From Myrmaecium sp. VS I D KN 1 (lineage: Eukaryota; Ascomycota; Dothideomycetes; Valsariales; Valsariaceae), in NCBI GenBank assembly GCA_019775845.1, contig JADQAV010000009.1, positions 868,001-932,000 of the forward strand: a stretch of 64,000 bases of DNA. The letters run 5' to 3'. Below, piece by piece: positions 10,813 to 20,657 of this stretch. The position numbers and the translations under genes are program-made. Under the pieces are notes generated by a model, which was given only the letters and a program-made list of their open reading frames with translations, was not told the DNA's origin and searched no databases. Numbering within the stretch: position 1 is the first letter of the stretch; each line of letters opens with the position of its first letter.

Positions 10813-10862
10813 GAGTTATTATATAAGAGTTATTATATAAGAGTTATTATATAAGAGTTATT
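10813..10862 (+). repeat. 14-bp tandem repeat inside the RIP-mutated element
   Basis: GAGTTATTATATAA is repeated three times without change (10813-10854) with a partial fourth copy. The perfect identity of the units suggests the expansion arose after, or survived, the mutation of the surrounding sequence. Confidence 0.85.
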
Positions 10863-12678
10863 AGATTACTAATAGCTAGTAGCTAGCTATCGTCGCTATT
10901 ACTATTAGATATAAACTTCTCTTCCTCTTAATTAGGTATCTTATTACTATTATATTTAATAGCTTTACCGTTATTAATAAGGCTCTTAAATACTATATTA
11001 AACTCTTCCTACTTTACTAATAACTCCTATAATTCTTCCTATATCTTACTAGGCTTAAGATACTTTAAGCTTAGTAGTAACTTATTAATACTAAGCTATT
11101 TAAGGAAGGCTCTAGTAGTAAGGTATAAGAATAAGCTATTAGCCTACGTAAAGTTTATTAACTAAGTATTTTAATAGTTATTTATAAAGATAGGCTTTAT
11201 TTATTTAGTTTCCTCTAGTAGATTAAACTATCTAGACTATATTATATCTTATATTTTATAAGCTTATAGTATTTATTACTTTATTACTATCTTTAACTTA
11301 TTAATAGGAGTATTCTTAACGAGGATATTATTATAAGCCTAATAAACTTCTATTCCTAGCTTCTTAAATATAAAGGTATAATACTCCTAATTAGTATTAG
11401 TAAGGATACTAAATATTAGCTCGTATTACTATAAATAATTATAAGATATTAAATATATACGGAAGAACTTATAGTTATAAATATTCTTATTTATAAATAG
11501 CTTTAATAGCTTTATATTATTAATTACTATACGTACTTTATATAGTTACTTAGTAGTAAGCTATTAAATTAATAGAGGGAGCTTTTAAAGGCCTAGATAC
11601 GTAATAGCTTTAAATAAATACTTACTTCTAGAGTTAGTAGCTTATTTCTTTACTTTAATATCTTATTAATTTACTATCTTATTAATTAAATAGTATATTC
11701 CTATTAGTAAGAAGTTTACTTAGTCTTTTTTTACTACTTATAAGTATTTCTTAAGAGTATTATACTAGGACTTAATAGCGTTAGTAGTTATAATTTAAAG
11801 AAGTAATAGTAAGTACTAATATAGATATACTACCTAAAGCTTCCTAGTTAGGAACTACTTATTATAAATATACTTTACTAGATCTAGCTCTTTTTTACTA
11901 CTAGATTTTCCTAATAAACTTAAAGATAATTTTATAGCCTTACTAGGCCTTAATATTACTACTAGTACTATTAATATAGGTAGCTCTATTAGTATTAAGT
12001 TATTTATAAGCTACTTCTTACTCTTATTACTTACCTACTCTTCTACTAATAATAACTAAATATATTATTTCTAGGCCTTAATACTAAACTCTTACTTCTA
12101 TAGTTTTATAAGGAGTTTATAGTAGTAATTCTTACGCCTTATTAGCTTAATAGCTAGCTAGATAACTTTATTTAATTATTTCTTATAGGCTTATTTAGTC
12201 CTATAATAGTAGATAGTAGATTTAATTAAGTAATAAATCTTAGAGTTAGTAACCTTACGTTATAGCATCCTAACTAAGTATATTTAATAGAGTAGATAAT
12301 TTACTTCCTACTTACCTACCTTAATACTATAAAAAGTAGTCTTAATAATATATTATTTAGTAGCTAAGTTATTTATAAGGATATACTATAGTTACTAGCT
12401 AGGTTAATTCCTTCTCTTATAGTATTATTTCTTAACTACTATAAGAGCTGCCGCTAGTATTAGTACCTCCTTACTATTAGTAAGTAAGTAAGTATAAGAA
12501 ATATAATAATTAATACTATTCCTTACTATTAAAGTATATAGATATTACTTTAGGCAGTTTATCTTATATATTAAATTAATTATTATAAGTTAACTATACT
12601 ATATTAGGGCGTCTAGCCGGTACTCCTTTATAAATACTAGACTATAAGCCTACCTAATAATAGTAAGCTCCTTAGTAA

Positions 12679-12726
12679 ACTTCTTAGTAGACTTCTTAGT
12701 AGACTTCCTAATAGACTTCCTAGTTA
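12679..12726 (+). repeat. 12-bp tandem repeat inside the RIP-mutated element
   Basis: There are four units of a 12-mer of the form ACTTCTTAGTAG. The first two are identical, the third differs by C/T and A/G transitions, and the fourth is more diverged. A 12-base period is a multiple of three, so it may be the remnant of a repeated peptide, but that is only a guess. Confidence 0.75.
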
Positions 12727-13542
12727 CTTAAATAGCTTTAACCTTTTAACTAGCCTCTTTAAGCTAGTAAAGAGCTTTATCTATCTATAGTTACTAGTAA
12801 TTACTACTAAATCTAGTATATAAGTTAGGATTCTTCTAATACTAGATCCCCTACTAGCTATTAATATACTACCTTATTAAGTATTTACTACTAGTATTAA
12901 TAAGCTACTACTAACTATCCTCTATAAGGCCTATTAATTATAAGGCTATAAGGATAGTAGTAGGCTTATACCTATATATAATCTAGTATTTAATATACTT
13001 ATATAAGCCGTTATTAATCTTAAGATTATTTATATAATTAAGCGAATATAAATACCGCTCTAATACTTATTATATAATAATACTACTAGTAATATATTCT
13101 ATCTTTATTATATAATTATACTAATTATCCTCTTAAATTAAGCGATAGGCCCGGGCGTTAAAAGCGGTAGTAATAAGTATATAATTATTTACTTTAAGAT
13201 AGTACTTATACTAGATAACTTTAATACTATTAATTCCTTATTATTACTTTCTTTAGTACTTCTAGATATTTAATATATAAGAGAAGTATATATTAAACTA
13301 ATTAGTAGTAAGTAAGATAAGTATTAATAATATATAGAGGCGTTCGCGCTAGATAGCGAGCTTAGGAAAGCTGTTAAGAATCTAAATACTACCGGCAACG
13401 ATATAGGTAAACCTATTAACGCGCGGGCGAGGTATAGTATTATAAATTAGATAATTAATAGATAATAATTAATACTAGGCGAAGCTTAACACTATAGTTA
13501 AGTAGTATATTAGTAATATTAGCTTACTTAGGGGAAGGGAGG

Positions 13543-13701
13543 GGATAGCTGTAGGACACGTGTCCGCCAGGGCCTGCCGATTACTGCGAAATTTATATAG
13601 GAAAGTGTATAATTCACGGATTCGATACTATATAGTACCCCTTACGCGCCCTCGCTTGCCGCCGGCAGGGCCCGAGCGTTGTAGGTATTCTGGTCGCATC
13701 C
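13543..13701 (-). repeat. Right terminal inverted repeat (159 bp)
   Basis: Reverse complement of 10567-10725. Nine of the ten differences place T or A here against C or G in the left copy, and six of those are CpA-to-TpA changes (or TpG-to-TpA on the other strand), the RIP pattern. The outer end reads CTGGTCGCATCC. Confidence 0.9.
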
Positions 13702-13710
13702 AGGATTTAC
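13702..13710 (+). repeat. Right target-site duplication (9 bp)
   Basis: AGGATTTAC, identical to 10558-10566, immediately follows the right terminal inverted repeat. Confidence 0.8.
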
Positions 13711-15459
13711 GTGGCTATTTACCATACCCGTGCCTTCTAGCCAATACAACTTCGATACTATCCTCGAAGCTTGCTTGAATTGCACCATAATGTTATTTAT
13801 CAGAATCCAACCGCCCTCCTTAGATAACGAAGGCCTACGGAGTTCTCATGGAATGGCAAGGGGAAAGAGTATTGGGGGAAAGCAAGGGAAGAAATAAAGG
13901 AAAACAAGATAAATGTTAAAATCAAGACTAATATGATAAATAAGAATTCAAGAATTCAAGAATTCAAGGAATCAAGGAATCAAGAGGGATTACAAGAGAT
14001 TAAAAAACAAAGGAAGAAAGGATGGAACCTTTATATTAACATTACGCTATTCTGCATCCCAGTCTTTTACGACACGAAGTTCATGGCCTTCTCTGTCCCG
14101 ACGAACGATCCGACCTTGCATATCCAGCTGAAGTCAGCACGCAACCGTCATCCTATGTGACTGGGCAAGGCGTGGTAGATGTCCGTCGCTCACTTGCGAG
14201 TCGAGGAAAGTTAGTTACATCCATCCATAGATGGGTTCGATATGGATGTCGAGCCTGCTGCGCCTGCCTGCCCCGGGGTCACACTTCGGAACCGGCAGCA
14301 CAGATGTAAGGACGCTGATGCACACGGAGGAGGGGCCATTTAGATGCTCCTGGAGATGTTCTCTGTTGATAGTGGAGGGCCATGTCGGCAGTAGACTGTT
14401 ATTTCGCGGCTGAGCAGGTATGTTATAGGATTGTCCAGTTTCCAAAGCTGACGTAGAAAAGTCGGGATTCCCTTGATATCACCATGTCTCTGACTCGAAG
14501 ATGACTTGGTAAATGGCCTCGAAGATTGTCTTGATCGCGGCGTCTGTTGCCCGCTCCCATGTCCGTGATGTAGGGGCTGTCTTCTTCCGCGTCTCTCCTT
14601 CTTCCATGTCTCGGCTCTCGCGCGACACGAGGAGGGGGAAGCGATCCAGGAACATACACCAAGCCATTGAGTGAATGGTTGAACAGGCAAGTGGTACTTG
14701 TGTAAGAAAGAGGGGACGGTGGAAGGAGTATTAGAACCGAGCAAAGGCAGTAGAGATGAGGAAGAAGATTCGGTAAACTGGAAGGGAAATCGCCGTCTTC
14801 TGGACGGGTATGCCCCTGTTGTTGTGACAATCGTTGTTGATGCTACAGCGAGACGCCGAGACGGACATGAAGGGGTGTGGACGTTCAGTCAGGTCGGACT
14901 CGTTGATGTATTCCTCGATATGCAACCCAGGGTTGGTGACTGGCAAGCTCGGAGGGACCAGATCATGACTTGCAGATGGTCCATGAGAATTCGGCCATCA
15001 CTACTCCGTGCTGCAGATGGTGTTAATGGAATGATGCTCGAAGGACAGTATGAACTCGCTCTGACTCCAGGAAGAGTAACTCAGGTTTGCTTCGTCCGCT
15101 GTATTCTAATGTTAGTTGTGAGCGTCGCCTCTTAGCTTGGGCGGGAATATTACAGGTACAGTCTGTTTGAAGCAACGGTACTGATGCCACTACGCATATT
15201 CCTGCTCAGTTAGCACATGCCGTGTTCCTCCCCAGAGAATATAAACGGGAGGATGTTGTTAATCACAATGTTGGTATGTAATAGCGTTCGCGAGTTGAAC
15301 GTCTCATAGCAACTCGATCGAAGTACAATAGGACATGGTACGCACAGTGGAACGAGTCAAGCGGTGCTAAAACCGACTTCCGAACGAATGAATTCGAATA
15401 AGGGGTATCATAATATTAAGGAAAAAGACTCGTTCTCCGTAACTCCGGCCAGCGATCGT
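13711..15459. other. Gene-poor flank between the transposon and SEN34
   Basis: No gene is supported in this 1.75 kb. Composition returns to normal directly after the transposon. An 8-bp tandem repeat lies at 13942-13984. Open frames at 14340-14830 (minus) and 14698-15135 (plus) overlap one another, contain low-complexity or frame-shadow peptides and match no family I know. A short minus-strand frame ending near 14479 has an amphipathic stretch, but no start, splice or family support. Confidence 0.5.
13942..13984 (+). repeat. 8-bp tandem repeat with GAATTC cores
   Basis: Three copies of AAGAATTC are followed by two of AAGGAATC and a partial unit. The palindromic GAATTC core in the first three units has drifted to GGAATC in the last two. 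Confidence 0.85.
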
Positions 15460-16392
15460 TCACATACTGGCCCACTCAATGGAAAATGCTCGTACTCCAT
15501 GACCAGCCTTGAGGCCCTCTTTCTCCGTACTGTCGACAGCAGGATCTTTCCCTCCAATCAGATAAGCCTTCTTGACGGCAGTGCCCAAACGACCACCTCC
15601 TACGATATCCAGCAAATCAAACTCTTCGTTCCAATCCAGACCAGTGGCGAGGAAGTGGCTATGGAAGCGCAGGGGATCTCCAGGATACACGGTGTAATTG
15701 CAGCCGAAACGCAAACCAGGGGTCATGAAATAACCATTGGAATGAAGGTAGGCAAACAGAGGATACCTGTTGCCCGGTACAAGCGGTAATTCAGGCTCCG
15801 CAAAATCCGGCGACGCCACCAAAGGAGGATATGATGTGGCAGGAGTCACAAAATACTTCTCAACCTTTGGCTCTGCAATCGAGGAAAGGGATGTTGTGGG
15901 CGGGGCGAACAGGCTTGTATCGCCATCTGCTTCCGTCTCTGTGAACTCTGTTCTGGGCTTCTGGGTATCACCCTCAGAAGCTTCTTGCTCCTTCGCCCTT
16001 TTCTCCGCAATTTCCTTCATGTGCTTCTCTTTCTTGGCCATCTGCTTTTGAAGTGCAGTTCGAGCAGCTTCATAGCCTTGGGTGTCCATCACTTGCATGA
16101 AGGCAGCCTTCTCCTCGGCAGTCATCCCAAGGATTCCAGCTTGATGAGCTTTAACGTCATCAATCACATATGCGACGCCTTTCTCAACCAGCAAACGAGC
16201 CTCCTCGGGCATCAGCTCAAGTGGAAGTCCAAGGAAGACATTCTGTTGTGAAAGGTGAGGGATTGTCCCGATAAGAACACCGCATATTTGATATTTGCGG
16301 CGTATATATGCAACAGTATCTACATCGTACAGCAAGTAGTGGTTGGCCACCTTGAAAATTGGGAACGGTTCAGAGACCGAAACGTTAGCCAT
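15460..16392 (-). CDS. SEN34: tRNA-splicing endonuclease subunit Sen34
   Basis: A catalytic subunit of the heterotetrameric endonuclease that cuts the 3' splice site of intron-bearing pre-tRNAs. The gene is a single exon of 310 aa with an ATG at 16392. The N-terminal domain (about 1-90) has FPIFKVANHYLLYD and GVLIGTIP; a charged helical linker (about 100-160, KKEKHMKEIAEKRAKEQEA) follows. The C-terminal nuclease domain carries the expected triad: a Tyr in NYTVYPGDP (about 236), a His in RFHSHF (about 244) and a Lys in GTAVKKAYLIG (about 274-275). It diverges from ELP4, whose product also acts on tRNA, and lies 4.2 kb from an intron-bearing tRNA-His. Confidence 0.94.
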   Translation of the reverse strand: MANVSVSEPFPIFKVANHYLLYDVDTVAYIRRKYQICGVLIGTIPHLSQQNVFLGLPLELMPEEARLLVEKGVAYVIDDVKAHQAGILGMTAEEKAAFMQVMDTQGYEAARTALQKQMAKKEKHMKEIAEKRAKEQEASEGDTQKPRTEFTETEADGDTSLFAPPTTSLSSIAEPKVEKYFVTPATSYPPLVASPDFAEPELPLVPGNRYPLFAYLHSNGYFMTPGLRFGCNYTVYPGDPLRFHSHFLATGLDWNEEFDLLDIVGGGRLGTAVKKAYLIGGKDPAVDSTEKEGLKAGHGVRAFSIEWASM

Positions 16393-16900
16393 GACGAGAT
16401 CCGCCTGTGGCTACAGCTTGTATTTATTTTGTATAGCCTGTGGATGCCTTCGTTAGCGGCGATGTTATAGCGCAAGCGCGGGAAGCGAAGTGTTTTGTTG
16501 CGAACACATATCATAATAGACATTCTTTTGTCGTCATACCCGTCCTTTGAACGGATCGGGGGATTGACAGATTGAATAAAGAAATTGGTATAATCATGTA
16601 GGTGATCGAAGGGGAGGGTAGGGGTTGCTTACTGTTTGACACACAACGACCGTGCCGGTTGAGATAACAGGCCATTGAAGACTTGATCCAGGGCCAGGGA
16701 AAAGATGCTGCAAATGTGCCAGGTTTACAGCATAGTCACGATTGTGGTATTTGAGAGTTGAGCGGGAGCAGGAGGTGATTTTTTCCTGGAGAACTGCGGA
16801 ACCGGAGATTCTTATGTTCCTGGTGCCGATCGGGAATTGGCGAGATCCCCACCCAGGTCAACTCCCCGCCTGCTTTTTACAACCCCGCAGCGCAACCGCC
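16393..16900. other. Divergent promoter region SEN34/ELP4
   Basis: This 508-bp gap between two head-to-head genes presumably holds both promoters. In-frame codons upstream of the ELP4 ATG exist from 16742, but they lack conservation. No specific site was recognised. Confidence 0.5.
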
Positions 16901-18233
16901 ATGGCCTTCCGCAAACGCAATGTCGGGATCGCGAGGCCAGGGGCCCAAGTTAATGCGCCATCTTCGAGTCCAGCAGCCCCTTCTGCCATTTCTGCCCCGG
17001 TCCCCGGCATCCGCCCGTCGCCCGTAGACGGCCGTCCCACTACTTCTACTGGTACACCGAGCTTTGACGGGATTCTGGCGGGGCATGCTGGACTGGCGCT
17101 GGGCAGTTCTATACTGATCGAAGAAAGTGGTACAACGGACTTCGGTTCCACCTTGCTGCGTTTCTATGCCGCCGAAGGCGTTGTGCAAGGCCACGTAGTG
17201 CACATAATAGGCGCTGGTCCGCAATGGGGACGTGATCTACCAGCTCTAGTTGGCGTGGCCGGCGATGGATCCCAGGATGAGGGATCAAGGCCAGAGAAAA
17301 AGGAGAGGATGAAGATTGCGTGGCGATACGAGCGACTAGGGGAATTCGGAGCCAGTGTCGCAGGAAGCAGAGGTGTGTGGTAATAGCAACATCTGGGTTG
17401 TATCAATTGCAGACGTAGTGCAACATATTCTTGTGTGCTTTGATTATATTCAAAAGCTAATGGTCAATGAAATCACCCCAGGCGCTCCAGAACGCCCTTC
17501 AGCAGACAGCGTGGAAGACCAAGGGGAAACGCCAAATCGAACAGAGTCGGCGGCCTTTTGCCATGTGTTTGATCTTACAAAACGACTGGAAATTCCACAT
17601 GCCGCATCGATCAATTACATCCCTATTGCGACCCAGGGCCTCGACAGCTCTCCTTTCTCCTCGATAATACCCAGCATCCAAAGGAAGATAGCTTCCGGTG
17701 GTCAAAACACCATCCACCGAATCGTCATGCCCACAATACTATCACCGGCACTCTACCCGCCCCACGCCACACGTCCGGACCACATCCTCCAGTTTTTCCA
17801 TTCTCTTCGCGGCCTTCTTCGGCTCTATCCACAACAGTTGACCGCTCTGGTTACCCTTCCGCTAGAGCTTCACCCGCGCTCATCTGGCCTGGTACGGTGG
17901 ATGGAACTCTTGAGCGATGGCGTCTTAGAGCTCAGCCCTTTCCCACATATGATGGATGCCGAGTCTGCCCTTGCGACGTCTGGTGCGGCCACAGCACAAG
18001 AAGAACAACCTCAAGGAATGTTGCGAATACACAGATTACCAGTCTTCCACGAAAAGGGAGGGGGCGGCGGTGGGTTGAGTGGGCTAGGAGTTGACCTTGC
18101 TTTCACCGTCAGTCGAAGGAAGTTCATGATCAAGCCATTCAGCTTGCCGCCAGTAGAGGGTGACACGGAGGCCCAGCATGGGCATCACGACAAGCCTACA
18201 GGAAGCCAGACGAAGGTTGACATGTCCTTTTAG
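16901..18233 (+). CDS. ELP4: Elongator complex subunit Elp4
   Basis: One of three RecA-like subunits (Elp4-5-6) of Elongator, which modifies wobble uridines of tRNAs. Exons are 16901-17372 and 17482-18233 (109-nt intron), giving 407 aa. The start MAFRKRNVGI follows the family pattern; then come a Pro/Ser-rich linker, TSTGTPSFDGILAGHAGLALG (the P-loop-like region, Walker lysine not conserved as usual for Elp4), EESGTTDFGSTLLRFYAAEG and the long C-terminal RecA half. The tail is a Gly-rich and acidic stretch before VDMSF. It is followed by RPB8 on the same strand 427 bp on. Confidence 0.93.
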
Positions 18234-18660
18234 CGAAAAGGCAAAAATGGACGACTTGGCCTAGATCCAGAGGCTGTGGCCTGTACTAGGAGAATGTTCC
18301 AAAGGTTGATACAATTGAGAGAAAGTACAAGCGACGCTTCCAAGAACACTTCCATGATCTGCATAAGTGCTGTATGTAAGGACCTGGAAACAAATGATGT
18401 AGCGGTTCGCCGCCAAGGCAGGATGCTACTGTTATCGCTGATTATCTGCACGTGATACCGGCGGAAATCCGAATTCGCCGACCGCATCCCGATGCAGAGC
18501 ATCAAAAACGTACCCGAAGTCTTTCAAGAACTGGGCGAGTCGCAGTCAACCTACCGAACCCACTCAATCATCCCGCAATACCATACGTAATAATCTGCCC
18601 CGGTCAGCCCTTATACCATCGACTCGTCATTTTTCGATCTGCTCGCGGGCGCAGATAAAC
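18234..18660. other. Tandem intergenic ELP4-RPB8
   Basis: This gap holds the end of ELP4 and the promoter and leader of RPB8. No TATA box or other site was recognised. Confidence 0.5.
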
Positions 18661-19159
18661 ATGGCCGACTCTCATCTCTTCGAAGAAACCTTCAGCATCA
18701 CCAGCGTCAACAGCCAGAAGTATGACCGCGTGTCGCGCGTCTCCGGCACGTCCCCCGACGGGCACACCTCCATGACTCTGGACATCAACCACGAACTCTA
18801 CCCCATGGCCACCGGCGAGAGCATACAGATGGTGCTGGCGAACACGCTGAATCTGGACGGAACGAAGGACGAGAAGGGCTGGAGGGAGCAATCGCGGGCG
18901 GAAAGCACATTGGCGGATATGTACGACTATGTCTGCTACGGCAAGGTGTATCGGTTCGAGGAGGGCACGAACGATATGATGTAGGTTCCCCTGCGCCTCA
19001 GACGTGCTACAACCCAGCGTATGTTCCGACAGCTAATGCGCCTGCGCTCACAGCAAGGTCTACGTTTCCTTTGGCGGCTTGCTGCTGTACATCGAGGGCC
19101 CCTACAAGAAGCTCACACCTCTGCGCATCGACCACGTTTACTTGTTGATCAAGAAATGA
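18661..19159 (+). CDS. RPB8: RNA polymerases I, II and III shared subunit Rpb8 (ABC14.5)
   Basis: A small OB-fold subunit common to all three nuclear RNA polymerases. Exons are 18661-18980 and 19054-19159 (73-nt intron that splits the Ile codon), giving 141 aa. The hallmarks are LFEETFSITSVNSQKYDRVSR at the start, LDINHELYPM, YDYVCYGKVYRFEE, and the C-terminal SFGGLLLYIEGPYKKL then RIDHVYLLIKK. Start and stop agree with the family length. Confidence 0.95.
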
Positions 19160-19766
19160 AGGGCGCAAGTTTATTGATTAAAAGAGTATCTTGCATTTCA
19201 GGCGTACTTGGAGAGGATCATTATGAATATCAAGGGAGAGGGAAAAATGTCGGACGGGCACCATAGCAGAACGCCGTTTGGATCGGATTTCACCGTTATT
19301 AGCACCCTGAGATGGATGGGTCGCCTGCATAGCTGACCATAGCGGAAGGGTAACAGACACGGTCCTTGAGCCTGACTTCACGAGAAGAGCGCATGTGTGT
19401 GATGTCGATTGATACGCACATGGAGGAAGCAAAGGGTTATGCAGCTGGAAGTGATAGGAGGTATATTCAGAAACTTCTTCTGTGAGCCGAAAAGGCCATG
19501 CCATGGTCGTCTTGGTGGTCTTTGATGACCCTCTGCTCCATCCACTGTCAGGATCACGTACGTGAAAAATACGGCCGCTCATGTTATGCGTGATCGGAGT
19601 TTGCCATCTCCGCTGTACCCGTTACCTTCTGTCACGTCTTCCTGTGCTCTATTGATTCCTTCGTTGCGTAGTGTCGTAATTCGTAACCCCGCTCATGCGT
19701 CGACCACGCGGGCATGATAGTAATGCCTTGCGGGCGCCGAAGAAGAACGGCATCCATGGCACATAT
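19160..19766. other. Convergent 3' intergenic region RPB8/DIB1
   Basis: This 607-bp gap lies between convergent genes. The minus-strand open frame at 19178-19582 is not conserved in character. Nothing else was recognised. Confidence 0.5.
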
Positions 19767-20198
19767 CTAGTACCGGTATCTAGTGGAGTAATCCTTCGGA
19801 CTCACCACCAGACCCCTTCCTTTCTTCGCGCCCCGGTAGATCGTCTCTAAAATGTCGATCAACTCCTGCTTGTCCTCGAGCACCCAGTTCAGCTTATTGT
19901 TGTTGCCCGTTCCGAAGTCGCACATCATGTGCTTGTTCCGGTAGAAGAACATGATCGTCATCGGGTCGTACAGCTCGTACATCTGCTTGAAGTCCGGGAC
20001 CTCGTCCAGGTCGCACACGTAGATGACGGCAAAGGACTTGACGCGGTCGGCGATCTTGTAGAGGATCTCATCCTGGCGCATGCAGTCTGGGTCGTGGTCA
20101 CGGCCGAAGCGGATCACGACGAGGCGCTCTTCTTCAGACATGATGGCTTGGTCCACATGCCAGCCGGTGCGCAGGTGAGGAAGCACGACGGAACCCAT
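19767..20198 (-). CDS. DIB1: U5/tri-snRNP thioredoxin-fold protein Dib1 (Dim1)
   Basis: A core component of the U4/U6.U5 tri-snRNP, needed for pre-mRNA splicing before activation. Single exon, 143 aa, the invariant family size. The sequence is near-canonical: LPHLRTGWHVDQAI, VVIRFGRDHDPDCM, FAVIYVCDLDEVPDFKQMYELYDP, MFFYRNKHMMCDFGTGNNNK and the tail KGRGLVVSPKDYSTRYRY. The redox CXXC of true thioredoxins is replaced by DCMRQ, as in all Dim1 proteins. Confidence 0.97.
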   Translation of the reverse strand: MGSVVLPHLRTGWHVDQAIMSEEERLVVIRFGRDHDPDCMRQDEILYKIADRVKSFAVIYVCDLDEVPDFKQMYELYDPMTIMFFYRNKHMMCDFGTGNNNKLNWVLEDKQELIDILETIYRGAKKGRGLVVSPKDYSTRYRY

Positions 20199-20569
20199 GG
20201 TGAATGTGGTTGTATTTCGGCTTGAAGTGCTTGCGGATAGAATTCGTGTCAGATAAAAAGCGGTTGATTCGACTGCCAGCTAGGTTGAACAGTGAGGAAC
20301 TGGAGTTCTATCGCCAACGTAGCGTAGCGTTGTCCCTTTACGCTTGAGTCGAGGTTTGGTCGTTGTTGTTTGATTCTCGTAGAAGATTCCCGTCATTTGA
20401 AGAAAGACGTTAGCTTCAAGTCTCAAGCCATCCTCCGTTATCTTATCATCAGTGGCGGCACGTCGGCCCGAAATTACTAGCAAAAAAGCTGGCAGCCTTC
20501 GCGGCACACCTGTTTAACAGCCAAAAATCATCCGCCCAAATCCCTCAGAAAGCTTTAAAAAAAACACGC
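20199..20569. other. DIB1 upstream region and tRNA-His 3' flank
   Basis: This gap contains the DIB1 promoter and leader (minus strand). An A8 run at 20557-20564 is, on the minus strand, a T8 RNA polymerase III terminator for the tRNA gene. No protein gene was seen. Confidence 0.55.
20557..20564 (-). terminator. Pol III T-run terminator of tRNA-His
   Basis: Eight consecutive T residues on the minus strand start 6 bases beyond the mature tRNA 3' end, the normal RNA polymerase III stop signal. Confidence 0.85.
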
Positions 20570-20657
20570 TGGCGCTGGGCGGAATCGAACCGCCGTTGAG
20601 TCGGAGTTGGTGAAGAATAGCCACAACGACACGTGATAACCACTACACTACAGCACC
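20570..20657 (-). tRNA. tRNA-His (GTG) with an intron
   Basis: The minus strand folds as a tRNA. The 5' acceptor strand GGTGCTG pairs with the 3' CAGCGCC, including one G-T pair. The D arm contains the A box TAGTGTAGTGG, and the T arm GGCGG-TTCGATT-CCGCC contains the B box. The anticodon loop reads TTGTGGC, with GTG at 20624-20622, T33 before it and a purine after it, as in eukaryotic tRNA-His. About 16 extra bases (roughly 20604-20620) sit after position 37, the canonical tRNA-intron site, so the mature tRNA would be 72 nt. The anticodon stem has four good pairs and one T-T mismatch at 27-43. The discriminator is A; no G is encoded at -1, consistent with addition by Thg1. A Pol III terminator follows. 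Confidence 0.87.

Larger units (their letters stand above)
10567..13701. mobile_element. Mutator-like DNA transposon, interior destroyed by RIP
   Basis: The element is 3135 bp with 159-bp terminal inverted repeats (10567-10725 and 13543-13701) and a 9-bp target duplication. Long inverted repeats plus a 9-bp duplication fit the Mutator-like superfamily; no transposase could be recognised. Between about 10780 and 13530 the sequence is extremely rich in TA steps and nearly free of CA and TG, the classic product of RIP, which turns CpA into TpA on both strands. A few GC islands rich in CpG remain, for example near 12607-12623, 13148-13165 and 13339-13430. Stops are dense in all frames, so it is non-coding and immobile on its own. 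It could be an autonomous copy ruined by RIP or a non-autonomous derivative. Confidence 0.85.

Noticed and set aside
10726-13542. Remnant transposase coding inside the RIP-mutated element
   Set aside because: All frames are full of stops and I could not recognise any peptide motif, so no coding claim is made.
13942-13984. CRISPR-like short repeats
   Set aside because: The 8-bp units are directly head to tail with no spacers, and the host is a fungus; this is a simple tandem repeat.
14340-15135. Overlapping frames on both strands to the right of the transposon
   Set aside because: No recognised family, no splice-supported extension, and mutually overlapping frames. Better treated as non-coding.
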